This document shows, piece after piece, positions 35,245 to 45,000 of a DNA stretch of 64,000 nt; position 1 is the stretch's first letter, and every line of letters starts with the position of its first letter. The DNA is taken from NCBI RefSeq assembly GCF_000374185.1, contig NZ_KB910518.1:3481687-3545686 (forward strand), written 5' to 3'. Under the pieces are notes generated by a model. The model saw only the letters and a program-made list of their open reading frames with translations, ran no database searches and had not been told where the DNA came from. Source of the stretch: Paenibacillus sp. HW567. Lineage in GTDB: Bacteria > Bacillota > Bacilli > Paenibacillales > Paenibacillaceae. The position numbers and the translations under genes are program-made.

Positions 35245-36060
35245 ATGCACATTTCTGTTTTTTACAACCATATTGTTACTGCGGGCAAGCAGACGGGACT
35301 GCCGGTGCCGGAGGTGCTGAAACGGGCCCGCGAATTTGGCATCAGCGCAGTGGAGCTTGATCTCGACGAGGTGCAGCCAAGCCGGCAGGACATGAAAGCG
35401 CTGCTGGAGCAGTCCGGGATCTCGGTGGCTTCGATGTATGCATTTTTTGATTTCGGCAATGATCCGGGTGTGGAGCCCGGCTTGAAATTCATAGATACGG
35501 CTGAATATTTAGGTGCGGGAAAAGTGCTGGTGATCCCCGGATTTATTGACGAAGCGGCCACCCAGGAAGAGCGGGAGCATGCACTTCACAGGATGGCTGC
35601 AGCACTGACAGTGTTATGTGACTATGCGGAACAGAAAGGAATTACAGTCACCCTGGAGGATTTCGATGACAGCCGTGCGCCCTTCTCCACTTCCGGTGAA
35701 CTGCTGTGGTTCCTGAAGCAGATTCCGAAGCTCGGCTGCACCTACGATACGGGCAATTTCATCTATCGCGGTGAAGATGAGCTGCGCGCCTTCGAGAAGC
35801 TGAAATCCAGAATCGTTCATGTTCACTGCAAAGACCGCTCGCTGGAGGAGCACAGTGATGAAACGCCCAAGATCAGCACCAATGGAACCCGGCTGTTTCC
35901 TTCTCCCGTTGGCTCCGGCTGCATCCCGATGGCGGAAATCGCGGAACGGCTGAAGGCAATGGGATACGGGGATACGCTGGCTATCGAGCATTTTGATGCT
36001 TCCGATCAGTTGGCTTACATGGAGAAATCGGCGGCGTGGCTTCAGGATATTTTCAAATAG
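35245..36060 (+). CDS. Sugar phosphate isomerase/epimerase (TIM barrel)
   Basis: A 271-residue xylose-isomerase-like TIM barrel: GISAVELDLDEV, GAGKVLVIPGF, TVTLEDFDDSRAPFST (metal Glu), LGCTYDTGNFIYRGED (Asp), SRIVHVHCKDR (His) and DTLAIEHFDASDQ (Glu). The set of acidic and His residues fits a metal-dependent sugar epimerase or isomerase. ATG 35245 lies 9 bases after AGGAGG and is preferred to ATG 35239 (3 bases). It is divergent from the Gfo/Idh/MocA gene, suggesting one pathway. Confidence 0.88.
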   Translation: MHISVFYNHIVTAGKQTGLPVPEVLKRAREFGISAVELDLDEVQPSRQDMKALLEQSGISVASMYAFFDFGNDPGVEPGLKFIDTAEYLGAGKVLVIPGFIDEAATQEEREHALHRMAAALTVLCDYAEQKGITVTLEDFDDSRAPFSTSGELLWFLKQIPKLGCTYDTGNFIYRGEDELRAFEKLKSRIVHVHCKDRSLEEHSDETPKISTNGTRLFPSPVGSGCIPMAEIAERLKAMGYGDTLAIEHFDASDQLAYMEKSAAWLQDIFK

Positions 36061-36078
36061 GACGGGCATGGGGGGGTC

Positions 36079-36871
36079 TCAGACACGCTGCGATCCCCAC
36101 ACCTGGAACTCCACATCCAGCTCAAAGCCAATATGCTGATAAAAGGGCTGCATAGGACCCGTATACGCTTGAACCATGCCCAATGAGCGCAGTCTGTTCA
36201 GGGCTGCATAGATTACTGCCCGGCCCAGCCCCCGTCTCCGGTAATCGACATGCGTTCCTACAGGTTCAAGAATTCCGATGCCGTTCGCCTCATCCACAAA
36301 AGCATTGCAGAAGGATACAACCTCCCCCTGCTCATTGACGAGTGACAGGTCCAGTCCGGGACGGTAGCCCGGTGCTTGACGAATTCCCCCGTACATTTGC
36401 AGCATCTGCTCTGCATGTGCAGTACCCGCATAATTGAACGCCATAATATGCCCCTGCGCCTTCGCTCTATCCGCTGCTTCCTCTCCGCATTGAAGCTTGA
36501 AGCCCGGAGGAATGTCCACCGGAAAATCCTGATCCAGCCTGATCGAGACAACATTATCACTTTCATTTGGAAAAAGCGCATACCCCCGGCTGTAAGCCAT
36601 CTTTTGCAGCTTGGGTATGAATTGTGGAATCGCAAGCTTCACGGCTCCCGGCGCTGACCTCTCTTCGATGAATTCGAACATCTCACGCAGCAGCTCCTCC
36701 TGCGGGTCGTCCGTATCAAGCTGAAAATAAAAATCCCCATCCCTGCAAACTACGGCAGCCAGTTCTCCATTATCTGTTGCTCGGCCGTTTGAATCTTGCA
36801 TAGGAGAGCGAGAGAAATTGGCGCACTCTCATCATATCGTCCGAAGTATACGCCCTATAATTTATTGCCAT
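36079..36871 (-). pseudogene. GNAT acetyltransferase broken by a frameshift/deletion
   Basis: The main frame (36079-36801) has a GNAT core: PVGTHVDYRRRGLGRAVIYAAL with the acetyl-CoA loop, and TGPMQPFYQHIGFE. Its proposed start (MQDSNGRATDNG) looks unnatural. A second frame starting at ATG 36871, after GGGGATGA, reads MAINYRAYTSDDMMRVRQF and SLSYARFKRPSN, a typical GNAT N terminus, but stops near 36770. The two overlap in different frames around 36770-36801. Members of this family usually have a further 30-50 residues between these parts, so an internal deletion that shifted the frame is likely. Residual activity from an internal start cannot be excluded. Confidence 0.6.
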
Positions 36872-36959
36872 ATGCACTCATCCCCTACTATTGTGTTGTC
36901 TTTATTGTAAGGGATTGGGAAGGACGGCAGTAGGCACAGAACTTATGTAAAATGTTTTT

Positions 36960-36982
36960 GCCCGCAGACATGATCTGCGGGC
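36960..36982. other. Isolated hairpin GCCCGCAGA-n5-TCTGCGGGC
   Basis: A perfect 9-pair stem between two minus-strand GNAT genes, 69 bases past the stop of the upstream one. There is no T run on either usable side, so it may be a weak terminator or mRNA-end structure. Confidence 0.4.
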
Positions 36983-37051
36983 AGTTGACTAATTTCCTGA
37001 ATATACACACTTCTGCCCATGGATTCATTTTTCAAGTTCAGCTCATATAAC

Positions 37052-37489
37052 TCACTTATACGTTAATTTATAAACAACCTCATCCTCAATAATCCGGCCA
37101 TCCGGGATAAAGCCCAGACTCCGATACAGCAGCTTAGCCCTCTCGTTCGCTGGCTCAAAACTGATGTAGATGACCTGATGACCTTTGTCCTTCTGGATCA
37201 AAGAGAGCAGTTGCTTCATTGCTTGCTGTCCATATCCCTTGGACTGGAATTTCCTGTCGATCATCAGCCTGTAAATCCAATACTCATGATCATCCGTGTC
37301 CATAGCATACATTACAAACCCTACAGGTGTATCCTCATAATAAACAGCGAGTGCCACGCATTCGGGCTGTACTTTGGATTGTGCAATGGAGATTGCGTTA
37401 CTGGCCACCAAATCCTTCTGTTCATCGGCTACACTAAGGCTGATAATTCTCCAAAAGTTGCCCTTGTCAATCTCTCTAAGACTAATCAT
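37052..37489 (-). CDS. GNAT acetyltransferase, BltD/PaiA-like
   Basis: A 145-residue transferase opening MISLREIDKGNFWRIISLSV with the core YWIYRLMIDRKFQSKGYGQQAMKQL (acetyl-CoA loop KGYGQQA) and a C-terminal FEPANERAKLLYRSLGF. The whole layout, including EPANERAKLLYRSLGF, is that of the spermine/spermidine acetyltransferases BltD/PaiA of Bacillus. Start ATG 37489 has GAGGAG 11 bases upstream; GTG 37501 overlaps the site. A polyamine acetylation role is inferred only by family resemblance. Confidence 0.84.
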   Translation of the reverse strand: MISLREIDKGNFWRIISLSVADEQKDLVASNAISIAQSKVQPECVALAVYYEDTPVGFVMYAMDTDDHEYWIYRLMIDRKFQSKGYGQQAMKQLLSLIQKDKGHQVIYISFEPANERAKLLYRSLGFIPDGRIIEDEVVYKLTYK

Positions 37490-37623
37490 TGGTGTCGGCA
37501 CTCCTCTATACAGGAAATAAATTCCTACACATTATATCACATGAAGCTGTAAATTTTGACCGTGACATATCCAATTATTAGGAGTAGAATGTAAAGAACA
37601 TTTGTTCTTATAGGGAGGGTATC

Positions 37624-38409
37624 ATGCCATACATCCAGTTGAACGGTTTAGACATGTTTTATGAGAAAATGGGGAGCGGAGAGCCCGTAATCTTTCTCCA
37701 TAGCTCATATTCGCGGGGGATTCTGGCTTTTGCCAGTCAAATTCTTGATTTCCAGAATGCGTACACCTGCTATTTCCCGGATTTCAGAGGTCACGGCAGA
37801 ACCAGATGTGAGAGTTTGGCTTGGAGCACCCCGCAGCTCGCTGAGGATATTTCGGAGTTTATGGACAAGCTGAATATCTCCAAAGCGCATTTAATCGGTT
37901 ACAGCCTGGGGGCGGGTGTCGCCGCGTATGTTGCTGTAAACGCGCCGCAGCGGGCAGCTTCCTTGACTGCCATCGGCCACAGTGGATTTAATGATCCGGC
38001 TGGCGCAGATGAATATGAACCCGAATGGCTTATAGCACACGGCAAGCACGACATCATCCAGCAAATGCTCGAAAGGCATGAGGAGGCGCACCGGGGGAAC
38101 TGGCAGGAATTCATGCGGCAGAGCGCTGCGGATTGGAGGTTATTTCCTCAGCTAACTGAGGAACAGCTCCGCAGCATCCATTGTCCTGCCCTGTTTATCG
38201 CCGGAGAGTATGATCCTTTTGTAAAGGAAGCGCAGCTTCAATTGTTGACAGCCCTAGTTGAGCGCTCTGAGTATCTTGTTGTTCCGGGATGCAGCCACAG
38301 ACCGCATATGCTGCGAGAGAACCCAATTTTGGTGAATGATTCAATTCTGCAATTTTTGATGATGCATCCTATTGGTTCGGTGCCGGCTTCCGTTTTGACT
38401 TCGAATTAG
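37624..38409 (+). CDS. Alpha/beta hydrolase
   Basis: A 261-residue hydrolase: GEPVIFLHSSYSRG (oxyanion HS/G region), DFRGHGRT, nucleophile elbow LIGYSLGAGVAAYV, acid in LFIAGEYDPF and His in VPGCSHRPHMLREN. GGGAGG precedes the ATG by 6 bases. The 3' end overlaps the convergent DUF1801 gene by 41 bases. Substrate unknown; a lactonase/esterase role is possible. Confidence 0.87.
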   Translation: MPYIQLNGLDMFYEKMGSGEPVIFLHSSYSRGILAFASQILDFQNAYTCYFPDFRGHGRTRCESLAWSTPQLAEDISEFMDKLNISKAHLIGYSLGAGVAAYVAVNAPQRAASLTAIGHSGFNDPAGADEYEPEWLIAHGKHDIIQQMLERHEEAHRGNWQEFMRQSAADWRLFPQLTEEQLRSIHCPALFIAGEYDPFVKEAQLQLLTALVERSEYLVVPGCSHRPHMLRENPILVNDSILQFLMMHPIGSVPASVLTSN

Positions 38410-38863
38410 TTTCGGCTATGGCGTTCTCATATCGTTCGATGTATTCCTGCACATTGATCTTCCTGCTTAGTTCAGCGATGAGGTCATACGGAATGTTATT
38501 TATTTTTTTGAAACGCACACAGGACTTTCCCATATCAAGCTTCGTCTGGACATGCTTCGGATACTCCTCCTGAAACCAAGCCAGCACCGCGGGCGACATG
38601 TAGATTCCCATATGATACAGTGCGATGAAGTTCTTCTGGGAGGCTATGCTGATAAAAGGCAGCGGCTGCTCCGGATTGACATGATAGCCCGGCGGATACA
38701 GCCCGTGAGGGACAACGTAAGTTATCATTCCATAGGACATGGTTTCCTGGAACCCTGCCGGAAGGTTTGCCTTCATCGTCTGTCTAAGCTTCTCCACGGC
38801 TTCCTTCCGCTCTTCCGGGAGCTGGCTGATATACTCCCCGGGACTTGCCGATTCGAATTTCAT
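38369..38863 (-). CDS. DUF1801 domain protein
   Basis: A 164-residue cytoplasmic protein with the DUF1801 pattern: YISQLPEERKEAVEKLRQTM, FQETMSYGMITYVVP, FISIASQKNFIALYHMGIY, and MGKSCVRFKKINNIPYDLI. The 'SYGMITY ... FIALYHMG' core is typical; members include the YdhG-type proteins proposed as iron-chaperone-like, though the function is unproved. GGAG lies 8 bases before ATG 38863. The stop-side overlaps the hydrolase gene on the opposite strand by 41 bases. Confidence 0.86.
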   Translation of the reverse strand: MKFESASPGEYISQLPEERKEAVEKLRQTMKANLPAGFQETMSYGMITYVVPHGLYPPGYHVNPEQPLPFISIASQKNFIALYHMGIYMSPAVLAWFQEEYPKHVQTKLDMGKSCVRFKKINNIPYDLIAELSRKINVQEYIERYENAIAETNSKSKRKPAPNQ

Positions 38864-38961
38864 CCTTTTTTCTCCAATCTGCGGCTGTAATAAATGTCCT
38901 CCAGATTATATAATAAATATGCATGTTATAAAAGTTAACCTGAAGGGATGTTGATGTTGTC

Positions 38962-40653
38962 ATGAAATTTAGCGAATACCGTTATGAGCGGCCGGATGTA
39001 GACCGGTTGAAGACCTCCTTTACCGAGCTGCTCAAAGGTCTGAGCGCGGATAGTCTGGAGGAGCAGCGCACCGCTTTTACCGCGATTAATAAGCTGCGCG
39101 ATGAATTTAACACAATGGAGACACTGGTCAGCATCAGACACTCCATCAACACGGAGGATGAATTCTACAAAGCAGAGCAGGATTATATGGATGAAGCCGG
39201 GCCTATCGTTCAAGAGTACATAACCGATTACTTCAGAGCGCTTGTCCACTCCAAGTTCAGAGCCGAATTTGAGCAGGAATGGGGTACGCAACTGCTCCAG
39301 ATTGCGGAAATCTCGCTTCGGACATTCAGTCCGGAAATCATCGGGGATCTGCAGCTTGAGAATAAGCTCTCCACAGAGTATTCGCAGCTTGTTGCCTCCG
39401 CCAAGATTCCGTTTGAAGGCGAAGAGCGCACATTGTCCCAGCTTACACCTTTTGAGCTATCTCCAGACCGCGATATGCGTAAGCGCGCAGCGGCGGCCAG
39501 ATTTAATTTCATGGCAGAGCATGAGGCTGAATTTGACCGTATTTACGACGATCTGGTTAAGGTCCGCACCGGTATCGCCAAAAAGCTCGGATACAGCAGC
39601 TTCGTAGAACTCGGCTATGACCGGATGATGCGCACCGATTACAACGCTGAAATGGTTGCGGGCTTCCGCAAGCAGGTGCAGGAGCATATCGTTCCTGTAT
39701 CCGGGAAGCTGAAGAATCGCCAGGCTGAGCGTTTAGGTCTGGCAGAATTGAAACATTACGACGAGAGTCTGAACTTCAATAACGGCAATGCTACTCCGAA
39801 AGGCGATCCTGACTGGATTATTGCGAACGGGGCCAAAATGTACAAAGAGCTGTCCCCGGAAACGGATGAATTTTTTACGTTTATGCAGGAGAATGGGCTT
39901 ATGGATCTTGTCAGCAAGAAGGGCAAGCAGTTTGGGGGATATTGTACCTATATCAGCCAATACCAGGCGCCGTTTATTTTCTCCAACTTCAACGGAACCT
40001 CCGGGGATATTGATGTTCTGACCCATGAGGTGGGGCATGCCTTCCAGGTCTATCAGAGCCGCCATATCCACATTCCGGAATATGCTTTTCCAACCTATGA
40101 AGCAGCGGAAATTCACTCGATGAGCATGGAGTTTTTTGCCTGGCCTTGGATGGACTTGTTCTTTGAGGAGGATGCCGGCAAATACCGCTTCAACCATCTG
40201 GGAGATAGCCTGCAGTTCATTCCTTACGGAGTTTCCGTGGATGAATTCCAGCATTTTGTCTATGCCAATCCTGAAGCGACCCCTGCCGAACGCAAGCAGG
40301 CCTGGCGGGAAATTGAGAAGAAATATTTGCCCCTCCGCGATTATGACGGCAATGAATATCTGGAGAATGGCGGGTTCTGGCACAAGCAGGCCCATATTTT
40401 CCGCTCTCCGTTCTACTACATTGACTACACCTTAGCCCAGCTCTGTGCGTTCCAGTTCTGGAAACGGTCCAATGAGGATTTCAAATCCGCCTGGAGCGAT
40501 TATTTGCGGCTCTGTCAAGCCGGGGGAAGCCTGTCTTTCCTCAAGCTGGTCGAGCTTGCCGGGCTGACCTCGCCTTTTGAGGATGGCTGCATCAGCTCTG
40601 TCATTGGAGATATTGAAGGCTGGCTGAACGGGGTAGACGACAAAAAACTGTAA
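38962..40653 (+). CDS. pepF: M3-family oligoendopeptidase (PepF-like)
   Basis: A 563-residue zinc metallopeptidase that cuts short peptides in the cytoplasm. The active site is DVLTHEVGHAFQVYQS (HExGH at about residue 354) with the third ligand Glu in YEAAEIHSMSMEFF (family pattern). Other M3 features: TPFELSPDRDMRKRAAAARF and KKYLPLRDYDGNEYL. The 560-residue length is normal for PepF. The ribosome site before ATG 38962 is weak (GAAGGG, about 14 bases), but no better in-frame start exists. It ends in a bidirectional terminator. Confidence 0.93.
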   Translation: MKFSEYRYERPDVDRLKTSFTELLKGLSADSLEEQRTAFTAINKLRDEFNTMETLVSIRHSINTEDEFYKAEQDYMDEAGPIVQEYITDYFRALVHSKFRAEFEQEWGTQLLQIAEISLRTFSPEIIGDLQLENKLSTEYSQLVASAKIPFEGEERTLSQLTPFELSPDRDMRKRAAAARFNFMAEHEAEFDRIYDDLVKVRTGIAKKLGYSSFVELGYDRMMRTDYNAEMVAGFRKQVQEHIVPVSGKLKNRQAERLGLAELKHYDESLNFNNGNATPKGDPDWIIANGAKMYKELSPETDEFFTFMQENGLMDLVSKKGKQFGGYCTYISQYQAPFIFSNFNGTSGDIDVLTHEVGHAFQVYQSRHIHIPEYAFPTYEAAEIHSMSMEFFAWPWMDLFFEEDAGKYRFNHLGDSLQFIPYGVSVDEFQHFVYANPEATPAERKQAWREIEKKYLPLRDYDGNEYLENGGFWHKQAHIFRSPFYYIDYTLAQLCAFQFWKRSNEDFKSAWSDYLRLCQAGGSLSFLKLVELAGLTSPFEDGCISSVIGDIEGWLNGVDDKKL

Positions 40654-40690
40654 TTTGAAGAGCGGACATCCGCTCCACTGAATTCTAAAC

Positions 40691-40728
40691 CTAAAGACCG
40701 GAAGAGCAGCCGCCCTTCCGGTCTTTAG
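40691..40728. terminator. Bidirectional terminator of the M3 peptidase and DUF1801 genes
   Basis: CTAAAGACCGGAAG (40691-40704) and CTTCCGGTCTTTAG (40715-40728) form a perfect 14-pair stem with a 10-base loop. Its A/T-ended arms serve convergent genes. Confidence 0.8.
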
Positions 40729-40755
40729 TATGACCGCCGGAAACCGCGTCCAGAA

Positions 40756-41142
40756 CTACTTCTTCCTGGCTTTTGCTTCCGCCTTGCTGATATTCTCATC
40801 TGCTCTGAACTTAACGATTCTGCGGATCAAGTCATAGGGCAGCGGCTGATTCAGAGGGAACTGCACAGACCCTTTAGCCCCTTTATACTGTGCCAGCTCC
40901 TCCTTGAAAGCCTCAATGCCCCGGGGCGCCGGATAGAATCCGATATGCTTCTTAAACGCCGCGAAATGCACCAGATTTCCATGCAAGTAAAAGGTCGGCA
41001 TCTGGTAGCTTATTTTCTCCTGGGCCTCGGGCACAGACTCTCTGATCACCTTCCTTAGAGCTTCAAGCTTCTCTTGAACCTCCAGCGGCGATTTGGCAAT
41101 GTAATCATCAATGGATTCATAGGTGATCTTCTCAGACTCCAT
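40756..41142 (-). CDS. DUF1801/YdhG-like iron-chaperone-type protein
   Basis: A 128-residue protein with the DUF1801 core: TYESIDDYIAKSPLEVQEKL, EKISYQMPTFYLHGNLVHFA, FKKHIGFYPAPRG, GSVQFPLNQPLPYDLIRRI. Compared with the gene at 38369 it is shorter and closer to the YdhG form. The role is not known; 'iron chaperone' is only an annotation-style label. ATG 41142 follows GGGGAGAATAGT. It is the second DUF1801 gene in 2.4 kb, but the two are too diverged to be recent duplicates. Confidence 0.87.
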   Translation of the reverse strand: MESEKITYESIDDYIAKSPLEVQEKLEALRKVIRESVPEAQEKISYQMPTFYLHGNLVHFAAFKKHIGFYPAPRGIEAFKEELAQYKGAKGSVQFPLNQPLPYDLIRRIVKFRADENISKAEAKARKK

Positions 41143-41315
41143 ACTATTCTCCCCTCTGCTTCTCTCCGTATGATCCTTCTTATAACATGTCCTTATTATA
41201 GCCTGCGGCAGAATCAAAGCCAAAAATTAATTTAATACATTTGTATTAATTAAATTCCACTGATATAATCCATTTGTTGTCATAAAACGATTGATTTTAC
41301 TTAAGGGGTGTAAGA

Positions 41316-41867
41316 ATGAATTTTGTTGCATGGGCAATCGTCACCTGTGAGGTTTTATTCTGGGTTGTGATCTTAGCAGGCTTTACAGCACGGTATATTT
41401 TCTCAAGAAAGAAGCTCGGGCTGTTCTTCCTGGCTCTGACTCCTGTTCTCGATATTATTTTGCTGGCGATTGCAGGCATTGATCTGTATCACGGCGCCTC
41501 CGCCACAACAGCACATGCGCTGGCCGCCATTTATATTTCCGTATCTATTGTGTTCGGCAAAAGCATGATTGCCTGGTCCGATGAACGTTTCCGCTATTAT
41601 GTAACTAAACAGGGACCCAAGCCAATCAAGCGGTATGGGATGGAGCATGCCAGGCATTATTTGAAAAGCTTCTTGAGGCATGTGCTGGCTTTTCTGATTG
41701 GAGCAGGGATTCTGTTCGGCCTGGTTACTTGGATTGACGATCCGTTACGCACTGAAGCTCTGTCAGGTGTGCTTAAGATATGGTCTATGGTTGTGGGAAT
41801 TGATTTGATCATCACCAGCTCTTATTTTATTTGGCCGAGAAAGGCAAAAAATCAACCGGGAATTTGA
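41316..41867 (+). CDS. Multi-pass membrane protein, YmcC-like, unknown
   Basis: A 183-residue integral membrane protein with four to five helices: AWAIVTCEVLFWVVILAGF, LGLFFLALTPVLDIILLAI, HALAAIYISVSIVFGKSM, FLRHVLAFLIGAGILFGLV, and VVGIDLIITSSYFIWP, with a charged middle loop (WSDERFRYYVTKQGPKPIKR). It resembles Bacillus YmcC-type proteins of unknown role by memory only. No operon partner; it stands alone with a long flanking stretch. Confidence 0.75.
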   Translation: MNFVAWAIVTCEVLFWVVILAGFTARYIFSRKKLGLFFLALTPVLDIILLAIAGIDLYHGASATTAHALAAIYISVSIVFGKSMIAWSDERFRYYVTKQGPKPIKRYGMEHARHYLKSFLRHVLAFLIGAGILFGLVTWIDDPLRTEALSGVLKIWSMVVGIDLIITSSYFIWPRKAKNQPGI

Positions 41868-41969
41868 AGATTGAAATCCTATTTCCATTAGGTCCTTGTG
41901 ATTTTAGTCCATTGTTTGCAGATTTGATTGATAGATTTGGCGTTAGATGATGTCTTTTGGATAAATGAA

Positions 41970-41998
41970 GGGGCTGTCCCATTTAGCGGGACAGCCCC
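41970..41998 (-). terminator. Terminator hairpin of the giant SLH gene
   Basis: GGGGCTGTCCC (41970-41980) pairs perfectly with GGGACAGCCCC (41988-41998), loop ATTTAGC, 35 bases after the stop of the 2274-residue gene. The minus-strand continuation TTCATTTATCC is only a moderate T run. Confidence 0.75.
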
Positions 41999-42032
41999 TC
42001 ATTATTCATGCTGTATGCTTTTTACTGAAAAA

Positions 42033-45000
42033 TCACTTTACATCCAGGCTGTTATTCAAAATCCGCTTCAGCAGCGTGGCAATCTCGGCTCTTGTTGCGG
42101 TTCCCTTCGGATCAAAGACATTGCCCGCTTTGCCGCTGATGATGCCTTGGCCTTGAATTGTTGCTACCGCGTCTTTCGCCCACCCTGAAATCTGTCTATC
42201 ATCTGCAAATGCAGCGACAGTACCCGAATTCTTCAGCGGCAGCTTCGAATATTTCATATAATTGTTCAGTACCACTGCCAGTTCTTCTCTCGTAACCATC
42301 CGGTCCGGGGCAAAGGTTGTGTTGCCGGTTCCTTGAACGATGCCGTTCGATGCAGCCCAGGCAATGTAAGGCGAATAATATTTATTAGCCTTCACATCTG
42401 TAAAGGACTGGGCGGCAGTCAGATCCGCACCCGACATTCTTCCAAGAATCGTTGCCAGCATCCCGCGGGTTACGGTCTGGTTCGGCGCAAAGGTGCTGCT
42501 TGAAGTGCCTGTGAGCCAGCCTTGTGCTGCCGCAAAGTCAATACTGTCTTTCGCCCAATGATTCGCAATATCGTTAAAGCCTACGGCATGGTAGCCGACG
42601 GCAAAGGTGGAGAAATGGCTGGTTCTGAACTCCACCGTTTGTGCCGCTTCATTGTATCTGCTGGCTACAGCTTCGGCGCTGCCGCTGTTATTCACATAAT
42701 ATACCACAACCGCATTTCCATTCTCTGCTGCGCCACGCTTATAAGGGATCTGCACCTTAACCGCTTCGCCTGCAAAGCTTGTAATGGTGGTTGCTCCATC
42801 GGAGATGGTGAAATCATAGGCCGGTCTGCCTGCTGTCAGTTCTTGAGTGCTGCCGCTCCAAGCCGAGCTTGAAGCCTGTGCAATACTGATGTTCAGGGTT
42901 TGGCCCTTGGCTGCCTTGCTGATCGCGGCCAGGGCCGGGCTTCCCAAGGTAATTGCTCCGAACCCGGTGCCGATCTTCAGATCAGCCTGTGTGCCGGAAG
43001 ACAGCCCCGTCAAGAATGCGGTGCTCAGCTCAACCGTTACTTTGGTAGCTCCCTGCACAGCTTCCCCGCGAATCTCCACCACGGTTTGTTTTCCTGCCTT
43101 CTCGCTTGCCTTGGCGTTATCCAGCAGCTTTTGGCTGGCATCATCCGTCAGTACGACTTTCGCTTCGCCTGACTCTTTATTCAGCGTCATTGCCGCTACT
43201 GCCACAGTATCCGTAACCGTAACGCCTGACGTTGCTTGTGGCGAAGCACTTGGCTGCACGGTTGCTGTTGCAGGTGCTGCCGTCCCTGACGGCGGTGTTG
43301 GCGCTGGTGTTGGTGTCGGCGTTGCCGATGCCGACGCTGTCGGAATTGGCGATGCTGTCGGAGTCGGAGTCGGCGTTGGTGTCGATGTAGGCGTTGGCGG
43401 TGTGTAATAGCCCTTTGCGATTTCAACGACGGATACCGTTCCCGATACCTCATTGGCTACAAGCAGCAGCGGATAACGTGTCGGGCTTTGATCCGCCGGA
43501 ATGAAGCTCTGGCCTTCAGGCGATACATCCCCGGCAATCCGGTAAGCCGGCTTGGTACCTGAATTATCTACCGAGTTCTTGAAATCTCTTGTATTCAGAT
43601 AGTCGTAGAAGACAGGCGCGCTGATGTTCGAGAGGTCATACATCATATTGCCGCCGACCCGCTCAAGCCCGATGAAGGCATACGGCTTGCCGTCTACAAC
43701 GCCAACTTTGACATCCTCAGGCTCTGGGCCTTTTTTGGCGCTTCGTTTCTCAAAGACGTAATCATCATTCGACCAGTTGAAGCCTTCCGGAACCAGTCTA
43801 GCCGTAATCTGCTCGAAATCTGCTCCGCTGTCATATACCAGAGACATGTCCTCTGCGTTCCAGACGGAGAAGGAGCGTGCACCGAACAGATAGGTTTTGC
43901 CGCTCACAAATCCTGCACCGCCTGCTCCCACCTCATAATCCGAAGTGTCAAAGGTCGTTACCTTCATATTCTTGGTAGCATCGCCATCCTGGCCTTTGCC
44001 GAGTGTAACATCCTTCTCATTGGTGTAGTCTTTCCAGCTCCGCGAATCGCCTTCGTTTGCCGTGATTACATAGGTTTTACCGCCGGCAGTGTAGGTAGTG
44101 ATTCCGTCCGGATTGTACATGCCTAGTACATTTGGTTCGGCTTTAATGTCAATTTTGCCGTCCCGGCGCATATCCAGCTCATTGCCAGGAACACTGTGGT
44201 CTTTGAAGCCCAGACCCTTAATGCTTGTAAAAACACCTGTTTCAAGATTCAGCGTGGCAATGGCATTGGCCTCCTGAAGGGATACGAATGCCCGCTTGCT
44301 GTCTGCGGATACTGCGATATATTCTGGCTCCAGATCCACAGAAGGCGCAGTTTGTTTTTTCAAAATTACATTATTGGACAAAAGTGCATTTCGTGCTTCG
44401 CTGCTGTCGAACGCGGTGAAATCAATCACCTTGGCCGTCTGCTTCTCCAGATTGATCAGAGTTACAGAGCCTTTAGGGTCCACTGCCGGAGCGGTGTAGC
44501 CTTCTCTAGGTTCTCCTTCGTCAGCCGTCAGCACATATTTGTTGTCAGGCGTGAAGGTTACCATGTCAGGCTGTACGCCAGCCTTATAATGCGTTTTGTA
44601 ATTCCCGTCATAGTCCAGCAGTAGGACTGCACCGGGTTTCTGATAATCCGCCTCTTGAACGGCAATTGCAATGGTATCGAGCGCCGGATTGATATCAATA
44701 CTGGTGATGTCGCCAAAAGTGAACCCGTCAATCATCTTGCTGACGTCAATCCGCTTATCGAGCACAAGCTCGGTCTGCTTCCCGGAGACCAGGGACTTCA
44801 GGCTGACAATATCAATCTGCTTCTCCTTGCCGTTTACCAGATAAAATTTCTGATTGTCGCTGTTGTACTTCACAATCTCCGCAACGCCGCCCTCCAGGTC
44901 GGAAAAACCTGTGGAGTAGCTGCCGATCTTCGTCATAATCCCCGGGCTGAGCAGCTTAATTTCATTTCTGTCGCGCACACGGATTCTTTTGCCAACCGGA

